From contig NZ_CAXHZL010000009.1 in assembly GCF_964022235.1 (NCBI RefSeq), forward strand, positions 98,741-162,740: DNA of 64,000 nt. Reading direction: 5' to 3'. Below are positions 8,193-17,025 of this stretch, one piece after another. The DNA comes from Limimaricola sp964022235 (GTDB lineage: Bacteria > Pseudomonadota > Alphaproteobacteria > Rhodobacterales > Rhodobacteraceae). Under the pieces are notes generated by a model, which worked only from the letters and a program-made list of their open reading frames with translations, did not search any database and was not told the origin of the DNA. How positions within the stretch are numbered: position 1 is the stretch's first letter; each line of letters opens with the position of its first letter. Both the position numbers and the translations under genes were made by a program.

Positions 8193-9407
8193 ATGCGTCT
8201 CACCCGCCTTCTCATCGGCCTCGTGCTGGTCCTTGTCTCGGTCTGGGTGATCGTCGGGGAGCAGATGGGCGGTGCCAGCGCCAACGCGATGGTCAACGCG
8301 CGCCTCGCCACGCTGCGCGCCCCGCTGGCCGGTAGGGTCACCATGCCGGATCTGGCGCTTGGCGCCACCGTGCGACAGGGCGAGGAGCTGGCCTCGGTCG
8401 TCGACGGCAAGCCCGACCGGATCCGCCTCGACGACCTCGTGCTCGAATGGCAGTACGCCAAGAGCGAGCGCGACCGGCTGCTCGATGTCATGACCGAAAC
8501 CCGGCAGATGATGGAGTCGCTCTCGGTGCGGGCCGCCCGGTTCGAGCGGGGCAAGATCCGTCAGGTCGAGATCCGCCTGCGGCACGCTCGGACCCGGCTC
8601 GCGATGCTTGAGGAGCGCGCCGCACAACCGCCCGCCCGCGTCGCGGCGCTGGAACCGGAGATCCTGCTCGACGGCATGGCGCCCCGCCTGCGGCGCGACA
8701 CCTCGCCCGTCGCCGCGGCCCCCATCCCGAGCGTTCCGGCCGATCTCTCCTATTCGATCGAGCTGGCGCGAGAAGAGGTCGGCGTGCTCGAAGCGGCCAT
8801 CGCCTCGGCGCGTGACGGTGTCTTTCTCGGGGATGGCTACAACGACAGCCCCTATGCCGGGCAGCGTCTCTACGAGCTTCAGACGCGCTACGATGCGCTC
8901 GAGGCCGAGCACCGCGGCAAGCTGCGCGAGGTGCGCGATCTTGCCGCGCGGGTCACGCAGGAACGTCTGAGCGTCAACCTGCGCGCCGAAGCGCCTCTCG
9001 CGGCGAACGTATCGGGTCAGCTTTGGGAGGTGCTCGCCGGGGATGGCGAGCGGGTGGAGCGCGGGCAGGACGTGCTGCGGCTGCTCGATTGCGACCATGT
9101 GTTCGTAACCGCCTCGGTGAGCGAGAGCGTCTACAACCGGCTGCAGCAAGGCGACGCGGCCAAGTTCCGGCTGTCTGGCAGCGGCGAGGTCTTCGACGCG
9201 ACAGTGGAGCGGCTCGCCGGGGCGGGAGCGGCCACGATCTACCAAAACCTCGCCGTGGCGCCGGGCCAGAAGCATCTCGAGCGCTACGATGTCGCCGTGT
9301 CCGTGCCGGGCCTGCCGCTGTCGGACGCAGGCGCCTGCCCGGTCGGCCGCACCGGCCGGGTCTTCTTCGAGGGCCGTCCGCTCGACCGGCTGCGTGACCT
9401 GCTGTGA
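8193..9407 (+). CDS. bgsB: HlyD-like membrane-fusion protein of beta-glucan synthase (BgsB-like)
   Basis: The 404-residue protein has an N-terminal membrane anchor (RLLIGLVLVLVSVWVIV), a lipoyl-like segment (TLRAPLAGRVTMPDL), a coiled-coil hairpin (about 85-260) and a second barrel-like domain. The ATG has AAGGA 8 nt upstream. Its TGA overlaps the GTG of the GT2 synthase gene, so the pair is coupled. In Sinorhizobium meliloti an adjacent membrane-fusion/GT2 pair, BgsB-BgsA, makes a mixed-linkage beta-glucan under c-di-GMP control; the same pairing is the basis for the symbol, which needs homology confirmation. It probably forms the periplasmic part of glucan export. Confidence 0.75.
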   Translation: MRLTRLLIGLVLVLVSVWVIVGEQMGGASANAMVNARLATLRAPLAGRVTMPDLALGATVRQGEELASVVDGKPDRIRLDDLVLEWQYAKSERDRLLDVMTETRQMMESLSVRAARFERGKIRQVEIRLRHARTRLAMLEERAAQPPARVAALEPEILLDGMAPRLRRDTSPVAAAPIPSVPADLSYSIELAREEVGVLEAAIASARDGVFLGDGYNDSPYAGQRLYELQTRYDALEAEHRGKLREVRDLAARVTQERLSVNLRAEAPLAANVSGQLWEVLAGDGERVERGQDVLRLLDCDHVFVTASVSESVYNRLQQGDAAKFRLSGSGEVFDATVERLAGAGAATIYQNLAVAPGQKHLERYDVAVSVPGLPLSDAGACPVGRTGRVFFEGRPLDRLRDLL

Positions 9408-11389
9408 TCGTGCTTCATCCCTGGCTCAGCGAAACGCAAAGAAGCTTCGCGCTGATGTTGCTGGCGCTGGGGGTGGTCGTGTTGCTGCCGCTGGTGGTCG
9501 ACATCCGCAAGACCTGGCAGCGGGTTATCCTGCTGGGCGGCGTGATCGCTCTGGCGCTGCGCTATATCTGGTGGCGCGGCACCGAGACGCTGGCCCCCGT
9601 CGGGTTCGATCTCGACTTTCTGGCGAGCGGCTCGCTCTACCTGCTCGAACTCGTCGGAATCCTGAGTTCGATCAACGCCGCCGTGCTGTTGATGCGTCGC
9701 CGCGATCGCCATGCCGAGGCGACCGAGAACGCCGAGTGGTGGGCGCCGGGCCCGGCGCCCAAGGTGGCGGTGATGATCGCCACCTACAACGAGGAGCGCG
9801 AGGTTCTCGAACGCAGCATCGTCGGGGCGATGTCGATCGATTGGCCCCATGTCGAGGTGCTGGTCCTCGATGACGGACGGCGCGACTGGCTGGCCGCCTT
9901 CTGCGCCGAGCACAGCGTGCGCCACATCACCCGCCCCGACAACAGCCACGCCAAGGCGGGCAACATCAACCACGCGCTCGAACTGCTCGAAGCCGAGGGC
10001 AACGCGCCCGATTTCTTCGCGGTGCTCGACGCCGATTTCGTCCCGCACGGCAATTTCCTGACACGCAGCGTCGCGCTGTTTCGCGACAAGAGCGTCGGCC
10101 TCGTGCAGACGCCGCAGCACTTCTTCAACGCCGACCCGATCCAGCACAATCTCGGCCTGTCGCGCTCCTACCCCGACGAGCAGCGGTTCTTCTTCGACCA
10201 CATCCAGCCCGCGCGCGACGGCTGGGGCGTGGCGATCTGTTGCGGCACCTCCTCGGTGATGCGCTGGAGCGCGCTGCGCGAGATCGGCGGCTTTCCGACC
10301 GACAGCGTCACCGAGGATTACCTGCTCAGCCTGACGCTGCAGGAGCGCGGCCTCTCGACCGCCTATCTCAACGAGCCGCTGACCGAAGGGCTGGCCGCCG
10401 AGGGGATCGGCGAATACGTCACGCAGCGCGCGCGCTGGTGTCTGGGCCTGATGCAGATCGTGCGCGGCCGCCTCGGCCCATTCTCGCGCAATGGCCTTCG
10501 GCTGCGCGACCGCTGGAGCGTGCTCGACACCTTGCTCTACTGGCTGGGCAGCTTTCCATTCCGCCTCGCCTGCCTGAGCTTCCCGCTGCTCTACTGGTTC
10601 TTCGGCACCATCGTCGTCGATGCCCGTGTGCCCGATGTCCTGTCCTATTTCGGAGTGTTCTACGTGTTTTCGCTAGGCGTGATGAACCTGCTGTCGCGCG
10701 GCACCGTGATCCCGGTGTTGCACGATGTGAGCCAGATCGTCGGGGCGATCCCGATCATGCGTGCCGCGTTCCACGGTCTGGCACGCCCCAAGGGCCACAA
10801 GTTCAAGGTCACGGCCAAGGGCGGCGACCGCAGCCGCGTCGTGGTGCAGTGGCGTCTGATGATGCCGTTTCTGGTGCTGATGGCGCTGACGGTCGCGGGG
10901 CTCTGGCTCGGCAGCGCCTTTGACAGCCTTGCCCATTACGACGCGGGCGACGGCAAGGCGGTGGTGCTGTTCTGGACCTTCTACAACCTCTTTGTGCTGG
11001 CGCTCACCATTCTGGCCTGCATCGAGCTGCCGCGCCACGAACGCCATATCGCCGACGCGCCCGAACGGGCGGCCTTTTCGGCGGGTGCGCATTCCGATCA
11101 GATCTGGCTTGCTTCTCTGACGCAGGACACCGCCCGCATCCGGGGCCGGACCTACCCGGTGGGGATGCGCGGCCTGCTGCATATCCCGCAGCTCGGCGCC
11201 ATCGAAGCCACGGTGATCGCGCCCTTGACCGACGGCGCGCGACTGCACCTGTCGCCCAGCCTCGAGATGCACCATGCGCTGCTGCGCCGGTTCTACACCC
11301 AAGGCGCCGCCCCCGGCGTGGTCGAGGTGCGCCTGAGCCAGCTTCTCAGCGACTTCGCGCGTCGCCTCAGCTTCAGCAGGGACGCATGA
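9404..11389 (+). CDS. bgsA: Processive GT2 beta-glucan synthase (BgsA/BcsA-like)
   Basis: This inner-membrane synthase should polymerise UDP-glucose into a linear beta-glucan. It has 661 residues: N-terminal membrane helices, a cytoplasmic GT-A domain with D156-D157-G158, D209-A-D211, T303-E304-D305 and QRARW at 341-345, then further helices and a soluble C-terminus. The motifs match cellulose synthase-type enzymes. The C-terminal part has an Arg/His cluster (LPRHERH) but I cannot see the D-x-S-x-x-G half of a PilZ site, as reported for BgsA rather than BcsA. GTG start overlaps the upstream TGA. Cellulose synthase is the main alternative, though no BcsB gene is present. Confidence 0.85.
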   Translation: MIVLHPWLSETQRSFALMLLALGVVVLLPLVVDIRKTWQRVILLGGVIALALRYIWWRGTETLAPVGFDLDFLASGSLYLLELVGILSSINAAVLLMRRRDRHAEATENAEWWAPGPAPKVAVMIATYNEEREVLERSIVGAMSIDWPHVEVLVLDDGRRDWLAAFCAEHSVRHITRPDNSHAKAGNINHALELLEAEGNAPDFFAVLDADFVPHGNFLTRSVALFRDKSVGLVQTPQHFFNADPIQHNLGLSRSYPDEQRFFFDHIQPARDGWGVAICCGTSSVMRWSALREIGGFPTDSVTEDYLLSLTLQERGLSTAYLNEPLTEGLAAEGIGEYVTQRARWCLGLMQIVRGRLGPFSRNGLRLRDRWSVLDTLLYWLGSFPFRLACLSFPLLYWFFGTIVVDARVPDVLSYFGVFYVFSLGVMNLLSRGTVIPVLHDVSQIVGAIPIMRAAFHGLARPKGHKFKVTAKGGDRSRVVVQWRLMMPFLVLMALTVAGLWLGSAFDSLAHYDAGDGKAVVLFWTFYNLFVLALTILACIELPRHERHIADAPERAAFSAGAHSDQIWLASLTQDTARIRGRTYPVGMRGLLHIPQLGAIEATVIAPLTDGARLHLSPSLEMHHALLRRFYTQGAAPGVVEVRLSQLLSDFARRLSFSRDA

Positions 11390-12450
11390 GCGCGCGGGGC
11401 GTGAACCGGCGCGCCTGCCTCTTGGGGCTGTCGGCGCTGGCGGGCATCGCCGGTCTCGCGCCGATACGGGCGCAGGCGCTGGCACCGGGTTTTTCGGGGT
11501 GGGAGATCTGGCGCAGCAAGTTCCTGACCCCCGAGGGGCGGGTGATCGACGACTATCAGAACGCGATCAGCCATTCCGAGGGGCAGGCCTGGGGGCTGCT
11601 GTTTGCGGTCGCCGCAGGCGACTGGCCCGCCTTCGACGCGATCCGCGGTTGGACCAACGCCCATCTCGCAGTCCGGCAAGACCCGCTGCTTGCCTGGCGC
11701 TTCATTCCGGGCGAACCCTACGAGACGCGCGACTACAACAACGCCAGCGACGGCGACCTGTTCTATGCCTGGGCCTTGCTGCGCGGCGGTCGGCAATTCT
11801 CGGACCCCGAGGCGCTGGCGCAGTCGGAGCGGATCGCGCGCGGGCTGATGGAGATCTGCGTCGCCGAAGATCCGCGCCAGCAGGGGCGGCTGCAGCTTTT
11901 GCCCGGGGCGGAGCATTTCCGCCACGACGGACATCTCACGCTGAACCCCTCCTACATCATGCCGCGCGCGCTGCACGAGCTGGCCGCCGCCTTCGATCTG
12001 CCGATCCTCGCTCAGGTCGCCGAGGATGGCGCGGCACTGCTCGAGGAGATCGCCGCCGACGGTCTGCCGCCCGACTGGATCGGTCTCGACGGCGGTGGTT
12101 GGGCCCCGGCGGACGGCCCCAAGGGGCGCTTTGGCTACGACGCGATCCGGGTGCCGCTCTATCTCATCTGGTCGGGCCGGGCCGGGCATCCGATGGTGCG
12201 CCAGACCGCGAGGCTGTGGTCGCAGGCGGGGGCGGGCACGGCGGTACAGGCCGGGCGCGACGGCGAAATCCTGCACCGCGACCCGTCGCCGGGCTATGCG
12301 GCACTGGCCCGCACCGTCCGGCTCGCCACCGAACCCGAGGGCGCCCTGACTTCCGTGTCGACGCAGGCCGACCAACAGGGCTATTACCCGGCAACACTCG
12401 GTCTTCTGGCCGAACTCGTGGCGCATGACATCGGCATACCGGAGTCCTGA
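11386..12450 (+). CDS. GH8 endo-beta-glucanase of glucan operon
   Basis: The 354-residue protein has a twin-arginine-like or Sec signal (NRRACLLGLSALAGIAG) and a glycoside hydrolase family 8 body. The probable proton donor is E65 in SEGQAWGL, and the family signature NASDGDLFYAWALL supplies D122 and D124. GH8 enzymes such as BcsZ cut beta-1,4 or mixed-linkage glucans in the periplasm and are needed for or tune export of beta-glucans. The gene overlaps the synthase stop as ATGA. Substrate in this organism is inferred from the operon. Confidence 0.9.
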   Translation: MSARGVNRRACLLGLSALAGIAGLAPIRAQALAPGFSGWEIWRSKFLTPEGRVIDDYQNAISHSEGQAWGLLFAVAAGDWPAFDAIRGWTNAHLAVRQDPLLAWRFIPGEPYETRDYNNASDGDLFYAWALLRGGRQFSDPEALAQSERIARGLMEICVAEDPRQQGRLQLLPGAEHFRHDGHLTLNPSYIMPRALHELAAAFDLPILAQVAEDGAALLEEIAADGLPPDWIGLDGGGWAPADGPKGRFGYDAIRVPLYLIWSGRAGHPMVRQTARLWSQAGAGTAVQAGRDGEILHRDPSPGYAALARTVRLATEPEGALTSVSTQADQQGYYPATLGLLAELVAHDIGIPES

Positions 12451-12476
12451 GCCTGTCCAGCCCGGAGCTCTCGACG

Positions 12477-13040
12477 ATGCGACTTCCCTACCTTTCCGCC
12501 CTTGCCCTTCTTCTGAGCACGGGGCTCGCGCGCGCCGACGGCGAATACCTGCAATTCGACCTCGGCCCCACCGACAGCACCGCCGTGGGCAGCCTCGAGC
12601 GGAGCGGCCTCTCCACCGGTTTCGTCTGGTCGCGCTACACCGACGGCGGCTCGATCGGCGTGTCGACCACCTTGTCGCGCCCCATCGAGATCGCAGAGCG
12701 GGCGGTGACCCTGCGCTACGGCCCGACGCTGCGCTTTGACGGCGAATTCGATCTCGGTGCCAAGGTGGTGGCCGAAAGCTACGTCGGCACCGATTGGGGC
12801 GGCGTCTTTCTGATTGGCGAGATCAGCAGCATCGACCTGTCCTATTTCGCCATGATCGAGGCGAACCGCAGTGCCGAGGGGCTTTCCTTCGCCGCCGTCG
12901 CCACCGGCGACAACGACGGCTATTCCGAGCAGAGCCTCGTTCTGTCCAAGGCGCTCGGCCAATCCGACTGGCGCCTGCGTCTCGGCTACAGGCTCGACGC
13001 CCGCGAGGTGTTCCTCGGCGTGTCGCTCAATACTTTCTGA
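12477..13040 (+). CDS. Small secreted, probable outer-membrane protein of glucan operon
   Basis: This 187-residue protein has a clear signal peptide (LPYLSALALLLSTGLARA) followed by alternating hydrophobic/polar strands and a C-terminal phenylalanine, as expected of an outer-membrane beta-barrel assembled by Bam. CGGAG lies about 9 nt before the ATG and the gene follows the GH8 gene by 26 bp. An outlet or accessory role for the glucan is a fair inference; no family name is recognised. Confidence 0.7.
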   Translation: MRLPYLSALALLLSTGLARADGEYLQFDLGPTDSTAVGSLERSGLSTGFVWSRYTDGGSIGVSTTLSRPIEIAERAVTLRYGPTLRFDGEFDLGAKVVAESYVGTDWGGVFLIGEISSIDLSYFAMIEANRSAEGLSFAAVATGDNDGYSEQSLVLSKALGQSDWRLRLGYRLDAREVFLGVSLNTF

Positions 13041-13144
13041 GCCGGGCCTGCGCTCGGGTTTGACGCCCGCGCGCCTTTGGTCAAACGCGCGGCCGATCTG
13101 TGCAAGACACACGGATGTAGCGTCGCGACGGGCAAACGTCGCTC

Positions 13145-14041
13145 TCAATCGTTGGGCGTCAGCGCGCCGCGATGACCGATGACGCGGCAGGCCAGCGCGT
13201 GGCCTTCGCGCAGCGCCTCCTCGATCTCAGCACCCTTGAGCCTTGCTGCAAGATAGCCCGCGTTGAAGCTGTCGCCCGCGCCCGTGGTGTCGACCGGGCG
13301 CACCGGCGGGCCGGGATCGAAGCACAGCGTCGCCCCGTCTTCCGACAGCACCGTGATCTCCGCGCCGCCGTTCTTGACGACCACCTCACCCGAACCCGCC
13401 GTGCGGTAGCGCGCGGCGGTGGCGGCGGGGTTGGCGTCGCCGAAATGGTCGCTCTCGTCCTCGAAGCTGGGCAGGCACAGGTCGGCGATCGTGGCAAAGC
13501 GCATCACCGTGGCGCGCATTTCGTCCATGTCGGACCAGAGCCGCGGCCGGATATTGGGGTCGAACGCCACCCGCGCCCCCGCGCGCCGCGCCACCTCCAG
13601 CGCCGCGAAGAGCCTATCACGCCCCTGTGCGTCGAGGATCGCCAGCGTGATGCCCGACAGAAAAACCGTGTGGGCGTCCTTGAAGGCCGCCGCGAGGCGG
13701 TCGGCATCATCGGCAAGGCAGCGCGCCGCCGACGCGTCGCGCCAATAGGTAAAGGACCGCTCTCCGTCGTGCAGCGTGATCATGTAGAGGCCGGGGCCGC
13801 GCGTCGGGTGTCGGGCCACATCGCGCGTGTCGATCCCGGCGGCCTGCATGAAGGCCAGCATCTCGTCGGAGACGGCGTCGCTGCCGAGGGTGGTGAGATA
13901 GCCGATGGTCCAGCCCTCTGGCAGCGCGCGGCGTGCGTGCCACGCGGTGTTGAATGTGTCGCCCGCAAAACCCCGCCGCATCAGCCCGCCCGGCTCCGGC
14001 GCCAACTCCACCATGCATTCGCCCACGCAGATCAGCCGCAT
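13145..14041 (-). CDS. kdgK: 2-keto-3-deoxygluconate kinase (PfkB family)
   Basis: This 298-residue sugar kinase begins MRLICVGECMVELAPE and carries the PfkB C-terminal signature DTTGAGDSFNAGYLAA near residue 250, with the catalytic Asp in GAGD. It would phosphorylate KDG to KDPG for the Entner-Doudoroff aldolase. The frame extends upstream to 14449 but that part is low-quality sequence, and the ATG at 14041 starts the conserved fold. It lies last on the minus strand of a group with an SDR and a TRAP transporter, suggesting uptake and catabolism of a sugar acid. Other PfkB sugar kinases are possible. Confidence 0.85.
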   Translation of the reverse strand: MRLICVGECMVELAPEPGGLMRRGFAGDTFNTAWHARRALPEGWTIGYLTTLGSDAVSDEMLAFMQAAGIDTRDVARHPTRGPGLYMITLHDGERSFTYWRDASAARCLADDADRLAAAFKDAHTVFLSGITLAILDAQGRDRLFAALEVARRAGARVAFDPNIRPRLWSDMDEMRATVMRFATIADLCLPSFEDESDHFGDANPAATAARYRTAGSGEVVVKNGGAEITVLSEDGATLCFDPGPPVRPVDTTGAGDSFNAGYLAARLKGAEIEEALREGHALACRVIGHRGALTPND

Positions 14042-14372
14042 CTCGCCTCGTCTCCCTGTTCCCTCGCGCGCGGGGCGCGTCTTGTAAAACCGTAGATCGC
14101 CCGCGGCCAAGTCACCAGTGCGCGTCGGACGACGCGCGGGGGAAGCTCGGTCCAAGGCCCCTTGTCGCACATATTGCGGCAGCGCATCGCGGTTCATCTC
14201 GATCCCGGGGCCGGGGGCGCCGGGGGATCGCCGCCACGCCGCCCTTGTGTTTGATCGGGAGGATAACCACCACTTGACGGAACGGGTTGTGGGTGCGGTC
14301 GCACTGGAGGATCGGCAGCACCGCTGCCGAGCCCAACCCGTCAAGCTGACGGCAAGCCCCGCACTCGTTTTC
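14042..14372. other. 331-bp gap between SDR and kdgK genes
   Basis: No supported gene was found on either strand; the short frames crossing it lack ribosome-binding sites and family character. It probably contains the kdgK leader and promoter on the minus strand. Confidence 0.4.
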
Positions 14373-15128
14373 TCAGCCGCGCAGCGCCGGAAGGCCGATG
14401 CCGGTGGCTTCGAAGCCGCCGTCGGAGGCCACGACCTGACCGGTGACATAGCTCGCGCGATCCGAGCACAGGAACACGATCACCTCGGCGATCTCCGCCT
14501 CGCTGCCATAGCGGTTGAGCGGCAGCGCGTCGTGATAGGCGGCGCGGATCTCGGGTGAGTGCACCGCGAGGGCGAGCTTGGTGTCGACCGGGCCGGGGGC
14601 CACGCAGTTGGCGCGCACGCCGTGCTCGCCCAGCTCGACCGCCTGCTGTTTGGTCAGCTGGATCACCGCCGCCTTGGAGGTGCCGTAGGCCACGCGCAAC
14701 GTGCTGGCGCGCAGGCCCGAGATCGAGGCGATGTTGACGATGGCGCCGCGCGCTGCGCACAGGTCCGGCAGCATCGCCTGCGAGACGAGGAACACGCCGT
14801 CGAGGTTGGTCTCCATCACCCGCCGCCAACGGGCGAAATCGGTCTCGGCGATGGGGCCGAAATCAGCGACGCCCGCGTTGTTGACCAGCGCGTCGACGCG
14901 GCCTAGCCCGTCGCGGACGGCATCGGCCATGCGCGCCACCTGATCCGGCTGCGACACGTCGCAAAGCACCGGCAGCACCGCGTCGCCGAAGGCCATCGCG
15001 GCCTCGCGCAGCGCTGCGTTGTCGCGGTCGATCATCGCGACGCGGCGGCCTTCCTCGACAAAGAGCCGGGTGGTGGCAAGACCGATGCCGCGCGCGGCAC
15101 CGGTGACGAGGGCGGTCTTCTGGGTCAT
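14373..15128 (-). CDS. SDR-family NAD(P)-dependent oxidoreductase
   Basis: This 251-residue classical short-chain dehydrogenase has the cofactor motif TGAARGIG near the N-terminus, NNAG, the catalytic Ser in NIASISG and Y-x-x-x-K in YGTSKAA. The C-terminal SYVTGQVVASDGGFEA is also typical. The start at 15128 is favoured over 15134 because AAAGAG then lies about 6 nt upstream. It follows the TRAP large permease gene by 14 bp, so it probably oxidises or reduces the imported sugar acid or polyol; the substrate cannot be read from sequence. Confidence 0.9.
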   Translation of the reverse strand: MTQKTALVTGAARGIGLATTRLFVEEGRRVAMIDRDNAALREAAMAFGDAVLPVLCDVSQPDQVARMADAVRDGLGRVDALVNNAGVADFGPIAETDFARWRRVMETNLDGVFLVSQAMLPDLCAARGAIVNIASISGLRASTLRVAYGTSKAAVIQLTKQQAVELGEHGVRANCVAPGPVDTKLALAVHSPEIRAAYHDALPLNRYGSEAEIAEVIVFLCSDRASYVTGQVVASDGGFEATGIGLPALRG

Positions 15129-15142
15129 GTCCATCTCTTTGA

Positions 15143-16474
15143 TCAGTTCAGCAATTGCGCGAGTTTGAGCGAGAGCTGCGGCACGGCGGCGATCACCACG
15201 AGGCCGAGCAGGCTCGCACCCAGAAAGGGCAGCGCGCCGCGCGCGATCCGCTCGATCGGCAGGCGGGTGACGTTGGCGGCGACATAGAGGTTGATGCCCA
15301 CGGGCGGCGTGATCAACCCGATCGCGAGGTTGACCATCACCACGACGCCGAACCAGACCGGGTCCCAGCCCAGCTCGCGCATCACCGGCAAAAAGATCGG
15401 CAGCGACACGAACATCACCGTCACCGGGTCCATGAACATCCCCGCCACCAGCAAGATCACCATGATCACCGCGAGGATCACCCATTCATTGCCGCTGAGC
15501 CCCAAGAGCGCTGTGGAGTAGCTGCCGACCAGATCCTCGACCGTGACGACCCAGCCGAACAGGCTCGCATAAGCCACGACCAGCATGACCACGGCCGAGG
15601 AGGCGGCAGCGTCGGAGAGCGCGTCGTAAAGCCCGCGCAGGCTCAGCGTGCGGTAGATCAGCCCCCCGACGGCAAGCGCGTAGACCGTTGCGACGAGCGC
15701 GGCCTCGGTCGGGGTGAAGATGCCCGAATAGATGCCGCCCAGGATCACCACCGGCGTCATCAACCCCCAGAAGCTGTCGCGAAAGGCGGACCAGAGGCGG
15801 CGGCCATAGGGCCGCGCCGCGTCCGGTGCAGGTGCCAGGGCTTCGAGCGCGGGGCTGCGCGCAGGCGCGCCCGCACGGTTCGCCAAAGGCAGCACCGCCA
15901 GCATCGCGAGGCCCATCACCAGCCCCGGCACGATGGCGGCGATGAACAGCCGCGAGATCGATGTCTCGGCGATGACGCCGTAGATCACCAGACCGATCGA
16001 GGGCGGGATCACGATCGACAGCGCCGCCCCGGTGCAGACCAGACCGGCGGCATAGGCGCGCGGATAGCCGTCCTCTTCCATGCCCTTGATGATCATCGGA
16101 CCGATGGCCGCGACCGAAGCGGGCCCCGAACCGCTTACCGCGCCCCAGAACAGGCACACGACGGTGCCGACCACGCCCATGCCGCCGGGCGTGGAGCCGA
16201 TCAGCACGCGAAAGAACCGGATCATCCGCTCGGCGATGCCGAGAGCACCCATCAGCGTGCCCGCAAGGATGAAGAAGGGGATCGCCAGCAGCGAATACTT
16301 GGTGATGCCAGTGGCGATGAGATCGCCCGCCAGATCGAAACCGAAGCCGATGCGCCACATCGCGTACATCGCCGAGAGCCCGAGAGCGAAGGCCACCGGC
16401 ACCCGCAGCGCCATCAGTCCGAAGAAAGCCAGCACCATCTGACTGCCCGCCGAAAGGCCCAGCAGATCAGACAT
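15143..16474 (-). CDS. TRAP transporter large permease (DctM family)
   Basis: The 443-residue protein is a polytopic membrane protein with about 12 hydrophobic segments. It has DctM motifs such as PFFILAGTLMGALGIAERM and a second-half counterpart with FMDPVTVMFVSLPIFLPV. It forms the sodium-coupled translocation unit of a tripartite TRAP transporter. Its start overlaps the DctQ-like gene by 8 nt. A short hydrophilic loop (about residues 215-245) separates the two halves. Confidence 0.95.
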   Translation of the reverse strand: MSDLLGLSAGSQMVLAFFGLMALRVPVAFALGLSAMYAMWRIGFGFDLAGDLIATGITKYSLLAIPFFILAGTLMGALGIAERMIRFFRVLIGSTPGGMGVVGTVVCLFWGAVSGSGPASVAAIGPMIIKGMEEDGYPRAYAAGLVCTGAALSIVIPPSIGLVIYGVIAETSISRLFIAAIVPGLVMGLAMLAVLPLANRAGAPARSPALEALAPAPDAARPYGRRLWSAFRDSFWGLMTPVVILGGIYSGIFTPTEAALVATVYALAVGGLIYRTLSLRGLYDALSDAAASSAVVMLVVAYASLFGWVVTVEDLVGSYSTALLGLSGNEWVILAVIMVILLVAGMFMDPVTVMFVSLPIFLPVMRELGWDPVWFGVVVMVNLAIGLITPPVGINLYVAANVTRLPIERIARGALPFLGASLLGLVVIAAVPQLSLKLAQLLN

Positions 16475-16958
16475 CGGGAACCGCCCCGGGGTCCGGCACG
16501 CCGCGCAGCGTGGCAACTGCGTGTTGCAGATAGCGCAGCAGCACCAACGCAAAGCCGAAGGGCACGGCGGCCTGATAATACCACGCGGGCAAGCCAAGCG
16601 CGTAGGAGCGCATGCCGTTGCCCCACTGGTTCGCCAGCACCTGCCACGAGAACCACGCCGACATCGCCAGCAGCAGGGCCGACAGCCCCAGCGACAGAAG
16701 GAACACCGCGCGGGCCAGAGGACGCGGCAGCGCGTCGGCCACTAGCGTCACCGCCAGATGCTCCCCCCGCCGCGCCGCGATGGCCGCGCCAAAGATGGTG
16801 AGCAGCAGAAAGCCGTTGGTCAAAAGCTCTTCGGTCGCGGCGAGAGAGTAGTTCGTGCCGTAGCGCACCACCACATTGGCAAAGCCAAGCAGCGTCATGG
16901 CAAGAAAGATCACGGCGCAGACGATCTTTTCAGCGTCGCGCAGGATGAAGCCCAGCAT
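16467..16958 (-). CDS. TRAP transporter small permease (DctQ family)
   Basis: This 163-residue protein has four hydrophobic helices and the DctQ pattern TEELLTNGFLLLTIFGAAIAARRGEHLAV. It partners the large permease, with which it overlaps by 8 nt. The start at 16958 has GGAGAG close upstream; an in-frame ATG at 17006 would add a 16-residue Pro-rich leader and is less likely. Confidence 0.9.
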   Translation of the reverse strand: MLGFILRDAEKIVCAVIFLAMTLLGFANVVVRYGTNYSLAATEELLTNGFLLLTIFGAAIAARRGEHLAVTLVADALPRPLARAVFLLSLGLSALLLAMSAWFSWQVLANQWGNGMRSYALGLPAWYYQAAVPFGFALVLLRYLQHAVATLRGVPDPGAVPDV

Positions 16959-17025
16959 GCGGCTCTCCGAAGGATCGGGAAGGGTCGGGAAGGGGCAGGG
17001 CGGCACCGGGCCGCCCCGCGCGCGG

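Noticed and set aside
9404..13040. Canonical cellulose (bcs) operon
   Set aside because: There is no BcsB or BcsC, and the synthase is coupled to an HlyD-like membrane-fusion protein; GH8 alone does not prove cellulose.
14042..14449. N-terminal extension of the KDG kinase frame
   Set aside because: The added 136 residues show no conservation pattern, and ATG 14041 begins the PfkB fold exactly.
15155..16801. 548-residue plus-strand open frame across the TRAP permease
   Set aside because: Composition is His/Arg/Asp-rich with no fold pattern; the minus-strand DctM gene is certain.
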